From: Stappia stellulata | GTDB lineage: Bacteria; Pseudomonadota; Alphaproteobacteria; Rhizobiales; Stappiaceae | Reading direction: 5' to 3' | NCBI RefSeq assembly: GCF_020176715.1 | Contig: NZ_JAIVMF010000001.1 | Location: 124,001 to 188,000 of the forward strand | DNA length: 64,000 nt | In this document: positions 63,082 to 64,000 of the stretch, in pieces | Numbering within the stretch: position 1 is the first letter of the stretch | Layout: each line of letters starts with the position of its first letter | The notes under the pieces: generated by a model | What the model was told of the DNA's origin: nothing | Database searches by the model: none | Seen by the model: only the letters and a program-made list of their open reading frames with translations | Made by a program: the position numbers and the translations under genes

Positions 63082-64000
63082 ATGACCGCGACCCAGCCAA
63101 GGGTTCTCCTGTGCGACTGCGAAAAGACCATGCGCCTCGATCCCGCCCGGATCGACGGACTTGACGCAAACACCCCGCTCCACACCCAGTTGTGCCGCTC
63201 GCAACTCGCCGCCTTCGAAAAAGCCCTCGCCACCGGGGAACCGCTGGTCGTGGGCTGCACGCAGGAGGCGCCGCTTTTCGACGAATTGGCCGAAGAGCAC
63301 GGCGCCACGCAGCGCATCGACTACGTGAACATTCGCGAGCGCGCCGGCTGGTGCGCGCGCGGCACCGATCCGCACCCGAAGATCTCGGCACTTCTCGCAG
63401 AAGCCATGGTCACCGGAGAGCCGGCGTCCCTGCGCTCGATCGAATCCGACGGTGTTTGCCTGATCTACGGCAAGGGCCAGCAGGCCCTCGATGCCGCCCG
63501 CGCGCTCGAAGGCCGGTTGTCCGTTTCGCTTCTCCTGAGCGATGCCTCGGATCTCGTGCTGCCGACGGTTCTCGAGGTGCCCGTGCACAGCGGACGCATT
63601 CGCACGGTGTCCGGCTCCCTCGGGGCCTTCTCCGTGACGGTGGACGCTTATGCGCAGATCCTGCCGTCGTCACGCGGATCGGCGCAATTCGCGATGCCGC
63701 GCGACGGTGCAAAGTCGACCTGCAGCCTCATTCTCGATCTGTCCGGCGAAACGCCACTGGTCACCGCGCCCGACAAGCGCGATGGCTACAAGCGCGTCGA
63801 CCCGAAAGACCCGGCCGCGGTGGCACGCGCGCTTTTCGACATTTCCGACATGGTCGGCACCTTCGAAAAGCCGGTCTACGTGGAATATGACGCCTCGATC
63901 TGCGCCCATGGCCGATCCGGCAAGACCGGCTGTTCCAAGTGCCTCGACGCCTGCCCCGCCGGCGCGATCACCAGCAACGGCAACCAGATCGCGATCGATC
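63082..64000 (+). CDS. 4Fe-4S binding protein of a formate dehydrogenase cluster, N-terminal part
   Basis: The gene runs off the right edge; 306 residues are visible from the ATG at 63082, which follows GGAGGAA at ideal spacing. The N-terminal half has the family motif VVGCTQEAPLFDEL and a GWCARG cysteine. A ferredoxin-type site with four cysteines begins near residue 279: ICAHGRSGKTGCSKCLDACP. It is divergent from DUF3305 and DUF3306. Further ferredoxin motifs, and probably DUF3306/formate dehydrogenase partners such as fdhD or fdhA, would lie beyond the window. Confidence 0.88.
   Translation, partial: MTATQPRVLLCDCEKTMRLDPARIDGLDANTPLHTQLCRSQLAAFEKALATGEPLVVGCTQEAPLFDELAEEHGATQRIDYVNIRERAGWCARGTDPHPKISALLAEAMVTGEPASLRSIESDGVCLIYGKGQQALDAARALEGRLSVSLLLSDASDLVLPTVLEVPVHSGRIRTVSGSLGAFSVTVDAYAQILPSSRGSAQFAMPRDGAKSTCSLILDLSGETPLVTAPDKRDGYKRVDPKDPAAVARALFDISDMVGTFEKPVYVEYDASICAHGRSGKTGCSKCLDACPAGAITSNGNQIAID

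Overview
The window is a GC-rich, densely packed chromosomal segment from an alphaproteobacterium, most likely a member of the Hyphomicrobiales (Rhizobiales) of the marine Stappia/Labrenzia kind. The clues are gene content and order: the series glyA-nrdR-ribD-ribE-ribH-nusB, a MarR-type LdtR beside its L,D-transpeptidase LdtP, a K+-independent H+-pyrophosphatase, a Bpt-type aminoacyl transferase, the permissive-metal (Mg-type) HemB, one long bifunctional RelA/SpoT, and alphaproteobacterial DUF families (6163, 6898, 3305, 3306). I cannot name the genus. I see no tRNA, rRNA, CRISPR array, insertion sequence, integrase or phage gene, and no frameshifted gene.

Layout. 1-5.1 kb: envelope and bioenergetics genes (DUF177, cytochrome bc1 chaperone, BamE, H+-PPase) and an MFS transporter. 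5.2-10.5 kb: riboflavin/one-carbon operon on the minus strand. 10.5-12.7 kb: the LdtP/LdtR cell-wall pair. 13-17.1 kb: valine breakdown genes (isobutyryl-CoA dehydrogenase, 3-hydroxyisobutyryl-CoA hydrolase, 3-hydroxyisobutyrate dehydrogenase) interleaved with two small membrane proteins. 17.3-26.3 kb: hemB, a MocR regulator divergent from a LysE exporter, threonine ammonia-lyase, an RDD protein, an SLC13 permease, Bpt, a family 5 uracil-DNA glycosylase and a NYN nuclease-like protein.

26.8-37.8 kb: a plus-strand run of core growth genes (rpoZ, rsh, DUF2062, pdxJ, acpS, lepB, rnc, era, recO, parC, thioesterase). It joins the stringent response to cofactor, lipid, secretion and RNA/DNA functions. 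37.9-48.1 kb: smpB-dapA, an alpha/beta hydrolase, and the periplasmic pair penicillin-binding protein 1C plus alpha-2-macroglobulin. 48.2-53.3 kb: a large hybrid sensor kinase with a c-type haem motif in its periplasmic domain, next to two convergent nu-class GST genes. 53.6-59.3 kb: a yceI-cytochrome b561-yceI cassette, class I fumarase, two L,D-transpeptidases and a small cytochrome c. 59.4-64 kb: DUF971, moaA, and the start of a formate-dehydrogenase accessory cluster (DUF3306, DUF3305, 4Fe-4S protein) that runs off the right edge.

I found no clear new multi-gene system such as a defence island. The best leads are regulatory or sensory: a repeated TTAACGC-N11-GCAyATT element upstream of both ldtP and ldtR, interlocked inverted repeats just upstream of nrdR, an orphan terminator that implies a small RNA before rpoZ, a TACAAT-N6-ATTGTA palindrome between mocR and lysE, and the haem-motif hybrid kinase.
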